Positions 23,087 to 31,609 of a DNA stretch of 43,131 bases are shown one piece after another (within the stretch, counting starts at the first letter, position 1; each line of letters begins with the position of its first letter). A model generated the notes under the pieces. It had not been told where the DNA came from and searched no databases. It saw only the letters and a list, made by a program, of their open reading frames with translations. This DNA comes from Anaerolineae bacterium (lineage in GTDB: Bacteria > Chloroflexota > Anaerolineae > Aggregatilineales > Phototrophicaceae), in assembly GCA_023382675.1 (NCBI GenBank), contig JAHDWN010000048.1, positions 1 to 43,131 of the forward strand. Direction: 5' to 3'. The position numbers were made by a program, and so were the translations under genes.

Positions 23087-24736
23087 TCACCCCTCCGCCA
23101 CCCAGACCGTGTGGTCGAGCGCGTTCCATAAAGCCACGCGCATCCCGTCCGCGCTCACCGACCAATCGCCCTCGGCGATGACGAACGGCTGCGTCGCCGG
23201 GTCGGTCAGGGCGCTGTCTTCGCCGCTGACGAGATCATAGTAACGGAGCTGGTGAATCGGCTGGTCATTCTGTGGCACGTAGAAAACGCTGTCCGCGTCA
23301 CGCCAGCGCCAGCCGCCGAACCAGGGCAGCTGCTGCGCTGATGCGCCTGCGCGTGTCTCAAGCGTATAGACACCGCTTGCCGCCGGATCGGGCTGGTTGA
23401 ACAGGTAGAACAGCAGCCGCCCGCCGCCGGGCGCAACCGTCAGCCCGCGCAGCCAATCCCACGCGCCGAGCGTGACCGTATCGCCACGGGCAGTATTGTA
23501 GACGTAGAGCGTCGTCGTGATGTCCACCCGCTGCCACACCAGCAGCCGTTCGCCATCCAGCCAACGGGCGTTCAGCCCCTGCGTATTGGCAATCGGCGCG
23601 GCGTCGGTGCCGTCGATGTCGCTGACCCAGATCGTGGTCGCTGGATCGTCCCCGCTCTCGCTCCGCTGCCACAGCAGCCGCGTGTTGTCCGGGCTGATCG
23701 CCGGGATCGCGCCACCGGTGTCGATCTGATACTCCGTGCCATCGCTGAGACGGCGCACGACCGCCAGCGATCCGCTCGGCGTCACTGTGTACGTGCCATC
23801 GGGGGAGGTCAGCGGCGGCGGCGCAGTCGTCGCCAGGCCGGTCGGCGCGCCGAACACGACATCCCATTCATAGACCGCCGCGCGCTGGCCGGGCGCACCG
23901 TCGATCAGATAGAGCAGATCGGGGTTGGTCGGACTCCACCTGGCATTGGCGCAGCAGCCGTCGAAGGCGACGCGCCGCAGCGCCCACGGAGCGCCGTCGA
24001 TGGCGGGCGCATCCAGCGTGCCGACGGGCGCGTTCGCCGGGGAGAAATACATCTCGACGGTGGGGAAGGTGGCGGCATAGTTATTGAGCGCCGCGCCGCC
24101 GAATGCCACCTCTGGCTGATCCGTCTGCGTCAGCCAGCGGCGGGCATTGTCGAGATCCTGCTGAAAGAGCGGGTAGCTGAACGGCCCGATCAGCGCCAGC
24201 GTATCCCACGGCGCGTCGATCAGCGCGGCGGGGTTGTAGGCCGTCCGGTAGTTGAGCGAGCGGATCTCCAGGTGCAGGTGCGGGCGCGACTCGCAGGTCA
24301 GATCCGGGTCGCCGCTCAAGCCGACTGCCTGCTCCCGTGTCACCCGCTGCCCAACGGCCAGCGCCGGACGCTCCAGCAGATGCCCATACAGGCTGACGTA
24401 ACCGGCGTCGTGGCGGATCAGCAGGTTATGCGGCGCGCTGCCGAAGGTGAGATCATCCACCGCGACGACTTCGCCATCGCCAATCGCGACTAGCGTTGTC
24501 CCGCAGCGCATCGACAGGTCGATGCCGAAATGCAGCCGCTGCCCGGCGCGATACCACTCGTCGCCACGCAGATACGCGCCCGCCGTGTTGCCGTAAGCCT
24601 GGCCGAGCAGCCACGTGTTTGGCCCTGGCGGCCCGGCCACCGGCAGCGCGAACGGCTTGCTCGCATCCTGCGCGGCGGCAGGTAGACTGAGAACGCTGAT
24701 GAGCAGTAGTATGCTGGCAAGCGCGAGTCGTCGCAT
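23087..24736 (-). CDS. secreted M23-family peptidase fused to a TolB-like propeller
   Basis: This is a 549-residue exported protein. A signal peptide (MRRLALASILLLISVLSLPAAAQ) precedes an M23/LytM domain (about 25-185). The zinc-site motifs are LHFGIDLS and RPHLHLEI, and GYVSLYGHL lies between them as in active M23 enzymes. From about 190 on, the repeats ALRRVAFDGCCANARWSPTNPDLLYL, PAISPDNTRLLWQR and LTVAPGGGRLLFYLF indicate a TolB/WD40-like propeller. M23 domains cut peptidoglycan cross-bridges; the propeller could bind the wall or a partner. ATG 24736 is preferred over GTG 24742 because GGGGA lies 9 nt before it. The fusion is unusual but intact. Confidence 0.87.
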   Translation of the reverse strand: MRRLALASILLLISVLSLPAAAQDASKPFALPVAGPPGPNTWLLGQAYGNTAGAYLRGDEWYRAGQRLHFGIDLSMRCGTTLVAIGDGEVVAVDDLTFGSAPHNLLIRHDAGYVSLYGHLLERPALAVGQRVTREQAVGLSGDPDLTCESRPHLHLEIRSLNYRTAYNPAALIDAPWDTLALIGPFSYPLFQQDLDNARRWLTQTDQPEVAFGGAALNNYAATFPTVEMYFSPANAPVGTLDAPAIDGAPWALRRVAFDGCCANARWSPTNPDLLYLIDGAPGQRAAVYEWDVVFGAPTGLATTAPPPLTSPDGTYTVTPSGSLAVVRRLSDGTEYQIDTGGAIPAISPDNTRLLWQRSESGDDPATTIWVSDIDGTDAAPIANTQGLNARWLDGERLLVWQRVDITTTLYVYNTARGDTVTLGAWDWLRGLTVAPGGGRLLFYLFNQPDPAASGVYTLETRAGASAQQLPWFGGWRWRDADSVFYVPQNDQPIHQLRYYDLVSGEDSALTDPATQPFVIAEGDWSVSADGMRVALWNALDHTVWVAEG

Positions 24737-24813
24737 GGTCACATCCCCGTAGAGTTCGCGCAGACTCTAGCAGTGATGGCTTACACTGTCTATGCGATTG
24801 AGATGAGGGTTAG

Positions 24814-26028
24814 CTAATGATTCGATGACCGTCGTCGCACCTGGGCGTAGAGGATCAACGTGACCAGCGCGCCCAGGATACCCATTACAAGGCCATTAAG
24901 GCCTGGGTACCAGTCGAAAAGTCCAACCGCTATGAAGATCGCTGCGAGCCACCCCGCAAGGACGAGTACGACCACAAGCCACGTAGTCACAGCGCTGAAC
25001 CTGCGCAGTGCGAGACCATTCAATGGGCCACCCGACAGCATGATGCCTAGCACGCGCAGCAGCAAACTTCGCTTGCCGGGCACGATGAATGTCCCGCCCA
25101 GCACGCGTTGAGTGAAGATCCCATGCACGAAGATGCCAATCGTGAAAAACAAGAACCCAGCAAGGTCATTAACGGCGAAAATTGAGCACAAGCCAAAGAT
25201 CGCACCGCTGCCGACCAGGAAGATCGCGCCCAGGGCGATCGTAAGGGTAGGTGTGGGCTGCACCGAGCCTGATCGCTCGCGTTTGGGAGCAGCTCGCTGC
25301 TCACCCTTCGCCTGTGGTGCTTCCTCGGCTGCGTCCGGCTGGCGCTCACGATCACGGCGCGAGAACAGTCGCGCGGAGACCGGGCGGCTGGATTGCAGCA
25401 GATCCTCGATTTCACGGTCGATCTTGGCGTAGAGGTCATCGCGCCGGCGCAGGCGTTCCAGCAGCCCGCGTGCTTCCTCCGGGCTGTCGCCTTCCTGCAG
25501 CCGTTCCTTCAGTTTGAAAATGAGGCTGGCCTGCTCGTCGAATGTCAGTTGCGGGCTGTCGATCTGCTCGCGCAGCTTGCCGACGTAGGACAGCGGCACG
25601 GGCGGCGGTTCCGGCAGCGCATCGGGCAGCGGTGCAGCCGCCGGCGCACTGTTGAGCGCGCTGACCAGCCGAAATGCAGCTTGCGAATCTTGCGAGGTGT
25701 AGTCGACGAACTGGATCAATTGCAGCTCGTCCGGCAGTTGATGAATCGGGACGTCGCCATCCATCTTGACCGGCAGCACTGGCTTGCCCAGCTTGTGGGC
25801 GTAGGTATATTCCAGCTTGCAGGCATACGACTCGAGCGCCTCGCTCGTCAGTGCGAAGACGAAGATGTCGCAGCGCCGAATCTCGTCCAGGATTGTGTCC
25901 CACCATGCCTGCCCGCCGGTAAGCTGATGATCGAACCAGATTTCGTGCCCCGTGATGCCAAGGTCTTCGGCCAATTTCGCGACAATAGGTTTACTCTTGC
26001 TGCTGTAACTAATGAAGATGCGATACAT
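24814..26028 (-). CDS. TIR-domain protein with C-terminal membrane region
   Basis: This is a 404-residue protein. Residues 1-130 form a TIR domain: RIFISYSSKSKP, FDHQLTGGQAWWDTI in the BB-loop region, and SYACKLEYTYA, with E73 in the NADase position. A Pro-rich linker (about 133-147) leads to a helical segment (LREQIDSPQLTFDEQASLIFKLKERL, LERLRRRDDLYAKIDREIEDLL), possibly a coiled coil. A charged stretch and four hydrophobic helices (LTIALGAIFLVGSGAIFGL, LAGFLFFTIGIFVHGIF, WLVVVLVLAGWLAAIFIAVGL, LNGLVMGILGALVTLILYA) complete the protein. The TIR faces the cytoplasm with a C-terminal membrane anchor. Function is inferred as stress or defence signalling. It has its own 260-nt upstream region. 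Confidence 0.88.
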   Translation of the reverse strand: MYRIFISYSSKSKPIVAKLAEDLGITGHEIWFDHQLTGGQAWWDTILDEIRRCDIFVFALTSEALESYACKLEYTYAHKLGKPVLPVKMDGDVPIHQLPDELQLIQFVDYTSQDSQAAFRLVSALNSAPAAAPLPDALPEPPPVPLSYVGKLREQIDSPQLTFDEQASLIFKLKERLQEGDSPEEARGLLERLRRRDDLYAKIDREIEDLLQSSRPVSARLFSRRDRERQPDAAEEAPQAKGEQRAAPKRERSGSVQPTPTLTIALGAIFLVGSGAIFGLCSIFAVNDLAGFLFFTIGIFVHGIFTQRVLGGTFIVPGKRSLLLRVLGIMLSGGPLNGLALRRFSAVTTWLVVVLVLAGWLAAIFIAVGLFDWYPGLNGLVMGILGALVTLILYAQVRRRSSNH

Positions 26029-26288
26029 GGTAGACCGCCCCTCAAGTATTGTCTTAGTTCAAAAGTAACGCACCGCGTCCAGGAAGCCGCACACTATGCC
26101 ACATCGGCAGCGGGCGCGCAATCGTTTGATCGGCGGGGACAGACGCGAGCACCATTCGCCCTTCGGATGCCTGCATTCTCTTATGTGCTGAACGCACCCG
26201 CTGTCTACAAGGAGAAGCCCGACAGCCCATAGCCACTGTTCCGCTACGGGCTGTCGGCGCTCAGCCTGGGGTCAGAAGTGCCCGTCGT

Positions 26289-26780
26289 TCATGCACCCCA
26301 GTCGGATTTGCTGGTGAGCACCAGCACGGGGTTGGTCGGGTCGTTGGTCGGCACGTGGACGCGGAATTCGTGCGGGCCGCCCATGCCTTCAGTCATCGTG
26401 TAGCGCAGGCTAATGGTGGCTTCTTGACCGGGACGTATGGTCGTCGAACTGACGACAGCGTTCGGCGGTCAACAACCCTCGACCGTCTCGACCTGCGGAT
26501 TGCTCGCGATCATCAGCGGTTGATCACCGATGTTGCGGATGCGAAACAGGCTTTCGACCGGGTTGCCATACGGCTGTGCGCCGTGGTCGATGGTCGTCTG
26601 TTCGATCTCCGCGCGCGGCGCGCCCGTGACCTCCGCCACGAACGGCTCGCTGGTGCCGCTCGCCAGCGCCGCGACGACCGCCGCGATCACCGCCAGCACG
26701 GCGATGATGATGCCCGGCAGCAGCCACGCCGGGCGCTGTTGTGGTGGGCTGGCTGCGCTTTGACTGCGCTTCTTGCTCAT
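26289..26780 (-). CDS. putative selenoprotein, DUF1573-like membrane-anchored protein
   Basis: Read through one in-frame TGA (26469-26471), this is a 163-residue protein. It has one membrane helix (about 19-40), then a DUF1573-like domain facing outward. Before the TGA: PVESLFRIRNIGDQPLMIA and VETVEGC103. After it: PPNAVVSSTTIRPGQEATISL, YTMTEGMGGPHEF, VHVPTNDPTNPVL and SDWGA. The codon pattern, frame and family similarity continue unbroken across the TGA. Related proteins, as I recall the family, carry Cys-Cys-Pro-Pro here, so position 104 is probably selenocysteine in a Cys-Sec pair. A hairpin (26440-26456) sits where a bacterial SECIS should be. Without readthrough the product would stop at 103 residues. 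A G-rich tract precedes the ATG. A nonsense mutation or sequencing error is the alternative. Confidence 0.72.
26440..26456 (-). promoter_or_regulatory. candidate bacterial SECIS hairpin
   Basis: On the minus strand, 12 nt after the in-frame TGA, GTCGTC and GACGAC pair perfectly around the loop AGUUC. The apical G-U lies about 20 nt past the TGA, within the range known for bacterial SECIS elements. Confidence 0.55.
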
Positions 26781-26881
26781 GTGGTATCCCCCCCCGTTGA
26801 GCATGACTCTCTCTAGCGATAGTGTGTATTTTAGCTTTCCTGACCGATTCACTGCAATGCATTCAACTATCGACACCAACA

Positions 26882-26909
26882 CGTAGAGCGTGGCTGCCCA
26901 CGCTCTACG
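26882..26909. repeat. 12-bp perfect hairpin
   Basis: CGTAGAGCGTGG and CCACGCTCTACG enclose CTGC. It lies downstream of the DoxX gene and upstream of the selenoprotein gene. No T-tract follows on the minus strand, so it is either a REP-like element or a weak processing or termination site. Confidence 0.6.
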
Positions 26910-26939
26910 CTCCCCCCTGTTTCCGCTTGTGCCGTCAGG

Positions 26940-27560
26940 CTAATCGCCTGCGGGGACAGGGACTGGCTTGCGCCCGTAGTCTTTCTTTGCTTCGACCGTC
27001 TGGCTGTCCTTGCCGCGATTCCACGGTGTGCCGATCAGGTTGAGCAGGAAGTAATCTGCGCCGATGAAGCCTGCGATCTTCCACGCACCGATCAGGCCGA
27101 GCGCGACGATGAAGAGCACTGGATTGCTGCTGGCCGAGCCTGCGAGCATGAAGTTCATGTTCATGACTGCGCCGAAGAAGGCCGCGATACCGACGAAGGC
27201 ACCGATGATGAGCGCGATACCGACCAGGAGTTCGCCGTAAGCGACGAGCTTGGCAAACCAGGTGTACGCATTGGCGTCGAGCAGCCCTTGCAGGAAGCCG
27301 CGATACCAGTCGAATGTGATGGGCGGACGCCCTTGTTCGGGCATGGCGACGGCGTTCATCCAGTAGCCCTTGAGTGCTTCGCCGGTTTCCGTCCACGCCG
27401 GGATGCCGATCTTGTGGCTGGCGGCGTCGATCCACTGCCAACCGAGCCAGACACGCACGACCAGCCAGAGAACCGAGAAGCGAGCATCGCCGAACAATGT
27501 CTTGACGAACTGGGGTTCAGTGATGACCCGGTTCTGCTTGCGTTGGAGAAGATTCAACAT
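26940..27560 (-). CDS. DoxX-family membrane protein
   Basis: This 206-residue protein has four membrane helices of the DoxX/DoxD type. SVLWLVVRVWLGWQWIDAASHKIG carries the typical first-helix motif, then AYGELLVGIALIIGAFVGIAAFFG, MNFMLAGSASSNPVLFIVALGLIG and the final IGADYFLLNLIG. This group includes the small thiosulfate:quinone oxidoreductase subunit and more general membrane redox proteins. AAGGAA lies 9 nt before the ATG. The next gene downstream is the candidate selenoprotein, also membrane-attached, so the two might share a redox role; they are separated by about 160 nt with a hairpin, and cotranscription is uncertain. Confidence 0.87.
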   Translation of the reverse strand: MLNLLQRKQNRVITEPQFVKTLFGDARFSVLWLVVRVWLGWQWIDAASHKIGIPAWTETGEALKGYWMNAVAMPEQGRPPITFDWYRGFLQGLLDANAYTWFAKLVAYGELLVGIALIIGAFVGIAAFFGAVMNMNFMLAGSASSNPVLFIVALGLIGAWKIAGFIGADYFLLNLIGTPWNRGKDSQTVEAKKDYGRKPVPVPAGD

Positions 27561-27711
27561 GATGCGTTCCTTTCTAGAGGACTGCTGTGTTTGTTTGTGC
27601 GAACTGTCTCCAGAATAGGCTTTTTCAAGGCTGCCCGGTAGCAGGCAAACCCCGCATCTTTCGTGCTGTTTATGTCAGGGTTTCCCCGACATTGGTGGGC
27701 GGTTCGGTATT

Positions 27712-27845
27712 GGCAGTTGGCCTTTGGCTTTCGGCTATCGGCTTATGGCTAATTCGCTCAACGACCAATTTGCTTTTCAGCTAAAGGCTATCGGCTGAAG
27801 GCTTCTGGCTAATTCGCTAATCTGCTAACCCGCTAATTTGCTCTC
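27712..27845 (-). repeat. degenerate 7-nt repeat array passing into 8-nt repeats, array 4
   Basis: 7-mers such as GGCTTTC, GGCTATC, GGCTTAT and GGCTTCT run through 27712-27810. The last section turns into 8-nt repeats of GCTAANNN. The array ends against the stop codon of the response-regulator gene (27846). Confidence 0.7.
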
Positions 27846-28499
27846 TCAATCCAGATGGCCGTGCTGAAGCGCGGACTTGACCAGCTGCGCGCGCGTCTCG
27901 ACGTTGAGCTTCTCCATGCCGCGTGCGCGGTAGGTTTCGACCGTCTTCGCGCTCAGGAACAGCTCGTCGGCGATCTCGGCGTTGGTGTAGCCGAGCGCCA
28001 CCCGCTTGAGCACGTCGTACTCACGCTCAGATAGCCCTTGCCACGGGTCGGCGGCCTCCGGCGCGGCAGTGGGATTGACCACCTGGTCGAGCAGCTTCTG
28101 TGTCATGGCGCTGTGGACGTAGACCTCGCCGCGCAGCACCGCCCGCAGCGCCAGCAGCAGCTCGGTATCGACCGCCTGCTTGAGCACGTAGCCCGCTGCG
28201 CCGGAGTGCAGCGCCTGCTTGAGATAGTTGGCATCGTCGTGCATCGTCAGGATCAGAATCCGGCTGTGCGGCGACTGCTCGTGCAGCTTCGGGATCGCCG
28301 TCAGGCCGTCCATCTCCGGCATGTTCAGGTCGAGCAGGATCACGTCCGGTTGCAGCGTTGTCGCTAGCTTCAGGGCTTCGTCGCCGTTCCCGGCCTCGCC
28401 CACCACTTCGAAATCGGGCTGCTTTTCCAGCAGCAGGCGCAGCCCGGCGCGCAGCACGGCATGATCGTCGGCAAGGAGAATGCGTGCGGGGTCTGTCAT
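27846..28499 (-). CDS. NarL/FixJ-family response regulator
   Basis: This 217-residue protein has a receiver domain (1-120): DDHAVLRAGLRLLLE with the acidic pair, VILLDLNMPEMDGL with the phosphoacceptor Asp, ILTMHDD, and the conserved Lys in VLKQA. A LuxR-type helix-turn-helix follows (about 150-215, LSEREYDVLKRVALGYTNAEIADELFLSAKTVETY). It overlaps the end of the histidine kinase gene by 4 nt and should be that kinase's partner. Targets are unknown. Confidence 0.93.
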   Translation of the reverse strand: MTDPARILLADDHAVLRAGLRLLLEKQPDFEVVGEAGNGDEALKLATTLQPDVILLDLNMPEMDGLTAIPKLHEQSPHSRILILTMHDDANYLKQALHSGAAGYVLKQAVDTELLLALRAVLRGEVYVHSAMTQKLLDQVVNPTAAPEAADPWQGLSEREYDVLKRVALGYTNAEIADELFLSAKTVETYRARGMEKLNVETRAQLVKSALQHGHLD

Positions 28500-29956
28500 G
28501 GCGTTTGGATCTCTTCCTGCGCTTCGGGTTGGAACGGGATGGCGATAAACAGGCTGGTGCCACCCCCTGGAGTCGAGTCGATTTCGAGCGTGCCGCCGAA
28601 CAGCCCGGCGCGCTCGCGGATGCCCTGCAAGCCCAGGCTCTTGGACGACTGGGCTATCTGCTTCGGGTCGAAGCCGACGCCATCATCCTCGATGATAATG
28701 CGGATCGAGTCGTCGCGCTGGCCGATGACGACGCTGGCGGTTTGCGCCTGCGCGTAGCGGGCGATGTTCGTCAGACCTTCCTGCACGATCCGGTAGATGG
28801 CCGTCTCCAGCGTTTGCGGCAGACGCGGCGGCAGCCCGCGCATGACCAGATCGACGGTCATGTTCTGCTGGCGCTGATACTGATCCGCCAGCCGTTCGAG
28901 CGCGCTGGGCAGGCCGAGGTCGTCGAGCACGCTCGGTCGCAAGCGCCAGGCGATGCCGCGCACCTCGTCGAGCGCATGGCTGACGACTTCGCGCAGCCGG
29001 TCGATGCGCGCACCGCTGTTGCCATTGGCCTGCGCCTGCTTCAAGTCCTGCAGGCCGACCAGCAGGGCAGTCAGCGATTGGCCGGTGCTGTCGTGCAGCT
29101 CGCGCGCGATGCGCTTGCGTTCGTTCTCCTGCGCCACGATCACGCCGCTGATGTACTGCTCGCGCAGGCGGTCGCGTTCGGCGCGCTCGTGCGCCGCCGT
29201 CTCCAGCGCCTCGGTCATCGCGTTGAAGGCCGTCGCCAATTCGCCGATTTCGTCATCCGCCCAGCGCGGCACGCGGCGGCTGAAATCGCCTTGCGCCACG
29301 GCGTCCGTCGCCGCCACCAGGTCGAGGATCGGGCGCGTCAGAATCCAGGTCAGGAAGATGGCCGCCGCGAAGCCGACCGCGATCATGATCAGCATGATCA
29401 CCAAGAGCCGCAGCGTCACGTCGATCGCCGTCTGCGAGATACTCGCACTCGACAAACCGAGATGCAGATTCCAGCCGGTGTTGCGGATCGGCCGTGCGAT
29501 CTCGAGGATCGTGCCGTCGAAATAGATCGCTGCATCGTCGTGCATCTTGATCGGCTCTGGCGCGTCGATGATCGGTCGGTGGCCGGACAGCGTGCGGCTG
29601 GAAGCCAGCACCTCGCCCGCGTCATTGGCGATATAGATGAACTCGACGCGGGTGTTGTGGCTGTTGGACGAGTAATGGCTTTGCTGTTCTTGCAGTACCG
29701 TCACCAGTGCGTTCGAGCGGCGCAGGCCGACATCATTGCTGACCAGATCGGCCATGCTGCCCGCCAGCGCGATCCCCTGCGTCTCCAGGCTGTCGATCAA
29801 GCGCGTCGTTAGCACGTCGCGGATCTGGTAGATGACGATCACCCCGAGCGCGATGATCACGCTCAAGACGATGCCTAACACCTTGACGCGGATGCTGACG
29901 CCGCCAGCGATGTTCCACGCGCGCCGCAGCAGGTTGGATCGAATCAGGTCGTTCAT
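28496..29956 (-). CDS. NarX/DegS-type sensor histidine kinase
   Basis: This 486-residue membrane kinase has a first helix near 22-45 (VKVLGIVLSVIIALGVIVIYQI), an extracytoplasmic sensor region (about 46-185), and a second helix, LLVIMLIMIAVGFAAAIFLTWIL. A HAMP domain contains PILDLVAATDAVAQGDFSRRV. The HisKA_3 phosphoacceptor helix is ENERKRIARELHDSTGQSL, with the His in ELHDS, and the HATPase domain has IIIEDDGVGFDP and GLQGIRERAGLFGGTLEI. The gene is first in a coupled pair with the response regulator. The sensor domain resembles single-Cache-like folds by length only; the ligand is unknown. Confidence 0.93.
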   Translation of the reverse strand: MNDLIRSNLLRRAWNIAGGVSIRVKVLGIVLSVIIALGVIVIYQIRDVLTTRLIDSLETQGIALAGSMADLVSNDVGLRRSNALVTVLQEQQSHYSSNSHNTRVEFIYIANDAGEVLASSRTLSGHRPIIDAPEPIKMHDDAAIYFDGTILEIARPIRNTGWNLHLGLSSASISQTAIDVTLRLLVIMLIMIAVGFAAAIFLTWILTRPILDLVAATDAVAQGDFSRRVPRWADDEIGELATAFNAMTEALETAAHERAERDRLREQYISGVIVAQENERKRIARELHDSTGQSLTALLVGLQDLKQAQANGNSGARIDRLREVVSHALDEVRGIAWRLRPSVLDDLGLPSALERLADQYQRQQNMTVDLVMRGLPPRLPQTLETAIYRIVQEGLTNIARYAQAQTASVVIGQRDDSIRIIIEDDGVGFDPKQIAQSSKSLGLQGIRERAGLFGGTLEIDSTPGGGTSLFIAIPFQPEAQEEIQTP

Positions 29957-30000
29957 GGTCGCTCGTCTTCTTCATCCCCACCCCTGAACCTGTGGTTCTT

Positions 30001-30026
30001 CCCCTCCCCATTGCGATGGGGAGGGG
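30001..30026. repeat. 11-bp G/C-block hairpin
   Basis: CCCCTCCCCAT and ATGGGGAGGGG pair perfectly around TGCG, and another TGGGGAGGGG follows at 30031-30040. It lies between the thioesterase gene and the kinase gene on the minus strand. It has the look of a dispersed repeat rather than a T-tailed terminator. Confidence 0.6.
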
Positions 30027-30107
30027 ATTGTGGGGAGGGGACAGATTCAATCATAGTGCTCCGAGATTGCACTATGTCATACGTGGTATGCACCCGCCCG
30101 CCGCCCA

Positions 30108-30614
30108 TCACGTGCGCGCCAGCGGGAAGATGGCGCAGGTCGTCGTCCCGTGCGCCAGCAGCTTGCCCTGGGCATCCGTCAGCCGCGCCTCGGCGGTTGC
30201 CACCTGCCGCCCGCTGTGGACGACCCAGGCTTCGGCGCGCACCTTGCCCGTCTCCCGTGTGATCGGGCGCACGAGGTGGACGTTGATCTGCACGGTGGTG
30301 TAGCCCGTACCTGCGGGCAGTGTCGTATGTACGGCGCAGCCGAGCGCACTGTCCAGCAGCGTCGAGGCATAGCCGCCATGCACGACGCCGATGGGGTTGT
30401 AGGCGAACTCGCCCGGCTCGCCTTCGAAGATCGCGCGCCCGGCATCGACCTCTGTCAGCCGGTAGTTGAGCGTCGCGCCGATGGGTGGCATGGGAATTTC
30501 GCCGCTGGCAATCGCACGCATGTAGTCCAGGCCACTCATCTGGAGGCCGCGCTCGAAATACGGCTGGGGATCGTGCCAGATATACGTCCGGCTGTGCTCG
30601 TTCGACTCCGCCAT
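30108..30614 (-). CDS. PaaI-family hotdog thioesterase
   Basis: This 168-residue protein has the hotdog-fold pattern of PaaI-like acyl-CoA thioesterases. ATLNYRLTEVDAGRAIFEGEP forms the first strands, NPIGVVHGGYASTLLDSALGCAV carries the His-Gly-Gly and the catalytic acid region on the long helix, and the strands TVQINVHLVRPI, VRAEAWVVHSGRQVATAEARL and THGTTTCAIF follow. It begins with a 40-residue extension (HSRTYIWHDPQPYFE) also seen in many relatives. It hydrolyses an acyl- or aryl-CoA thioester. It is divergent from the alpha/beta hydrolase gene and located upstream of the kinase. Confidence 0.88.
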   Translation of the reverse strand: MAESNEHSRTYIWHDPQPYFERGLQMSGLDYMRAIASGEIPMPPIGATLNYRLTEVDAGRAIFEGEPGEFAYNPIGVVHGGYASTLLDSALGCAVHTTLPAGTGYTTVQINVHLVRPITRETGKVRAEAWVVHSGRQVATAEARLTDAQGKLLAHGTTTCAIFPLART

Positions 30615-30758
30615 GCGCCTCGCTCCTCGTGTTCACTCGTGTAATCGGCGTACATATTAGCCGCCGCGCCGCAATTTATGTAGAATCAGAATTCTCATTC
30701 AATTCATCCATGATCCAGGTGGCGTCGCGGGTTGAACAACTCCTCTCGAACACAAACA

Positions 30759-31535
30759 ATGTCCCTCTACGTCAATGAAACCGGGACGCCCGGCGCACAC
30801 AGCATCGTGTTTCTGCACGGCGTCGGCACCAGCGGCTGGATGTGGGGCAAGCAGATTCCTGCCCTGGCCGATTTCCACTGCCTGAATGTGGATCTGCCCG
30901 GTCATGGCAAGAGCAGCCACGTGCCCTGGATATCGCTTGCCGATACTGCCGATCAGATCGCGGCGATCATCCGGGCGCAGGCCGCGAACGGACGGGCGCA
31001 CGTTGTCGGGCTGTCGCTCGGTGGCTATATCGCGCTGGTGCTGCTCGAACGCCATGCCGACGCGGTGGATCGGGTCGTCATCAGCGGAGTCACCGCCGCG
31101 CCCATGCCCAATCGGGCGCTGCTGAAGCCGCAGTTGTGGCTGATGTCCAGCCTGATGAAACGGCGCTGGTTTGCCAACATGCAGGCGCGCGCCTTGCATC
31201 TCTCGTCAGCCATGCAAACTGCCTTCACCGAGAATCTGCTGGCGATGTCAACCGAAGCCTACGGTCGTATCTATCACGAGGCGGCGGATTTCGCCGTGTC
31301 TTCCGCGCTTGGCCGTGTCACTGTGCCCACGTTGATCACCGCGGGCGGCAGCGAGTCGCAGATCATCGTGGATGCTGTCGGCGTGATCGCCAGGCTGATG
31401 CCCAACGCTCAGGGCTGCCTCGCGCCTGGACTTGGTCACGGCTGGAACGTTGAAGCGCCTGACCTGTTCAACGCGATGATCCGCGCATGGCTTCTCGCTA
31501 CGCCGCTGCCAGAGGGTTTGCTGGCTGTGCGCTGA
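30759..31535 (+). CDS. alpha/beta-fold hydrolase
   Basis: This 258-residue protein has the alpha/beta hydrolase core: SIVFLHGVGTSGWMW for the oxyanion-hole region, VVGLSLGGYIALVLL with the nucleophile Ser, and GLGHGWN with the catalytic His. The usual late Asp position lies in ITAGGSESQIIV, where Glu may take its place. It resembles small-molecule hydrolases of the 3-oxoadipate enol-lactonase or carboxylesterase type; the substrate is not clear. The ATG at 30759 directly precedes the first beta strand, and no strong ribosome-binding site is visible. It shares a 144-nt divergent promoter region with the PaaI-type gene. Confidence 0.85.
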   Translation: MSLYVNETGTPGAHSIVFLHGVGTSGWMWGKQIPALADFHCLNVDLPGHGKSSHVPWISLADTADQIAAIIRAQAANGRAHVVGLSLGGYIALVLLERHADAVDRVVISGVTAAPMPNRALLKPQLWLMSSLMKRRWFANMQARALHLSSAMQTAFTENLLAMSTEAYGRIYHEAADFAVSSALGRVTVPTLITAGGSESQIIVDAVGVIARLMPNAQGCLAPGLGHGWNVEAPDLFNAMIRAWLLATPLPEGLLAVR

Positions 31536-31609
31536 AGTCGCGCATGTCCGGCTGTAGGAAGCGCGGCTTCATGGCTGCCGCGCCACGAAATCCGCGCAAG
31601 CACCCAAAA

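Noticed and set aside
26469-26471. TGA read as tryptophan under a variant genetic code
   Set aside because: TGA terminates many intact genes in the window, for example the ATPase at 11727 and DoxX, so a global code change is excluded.
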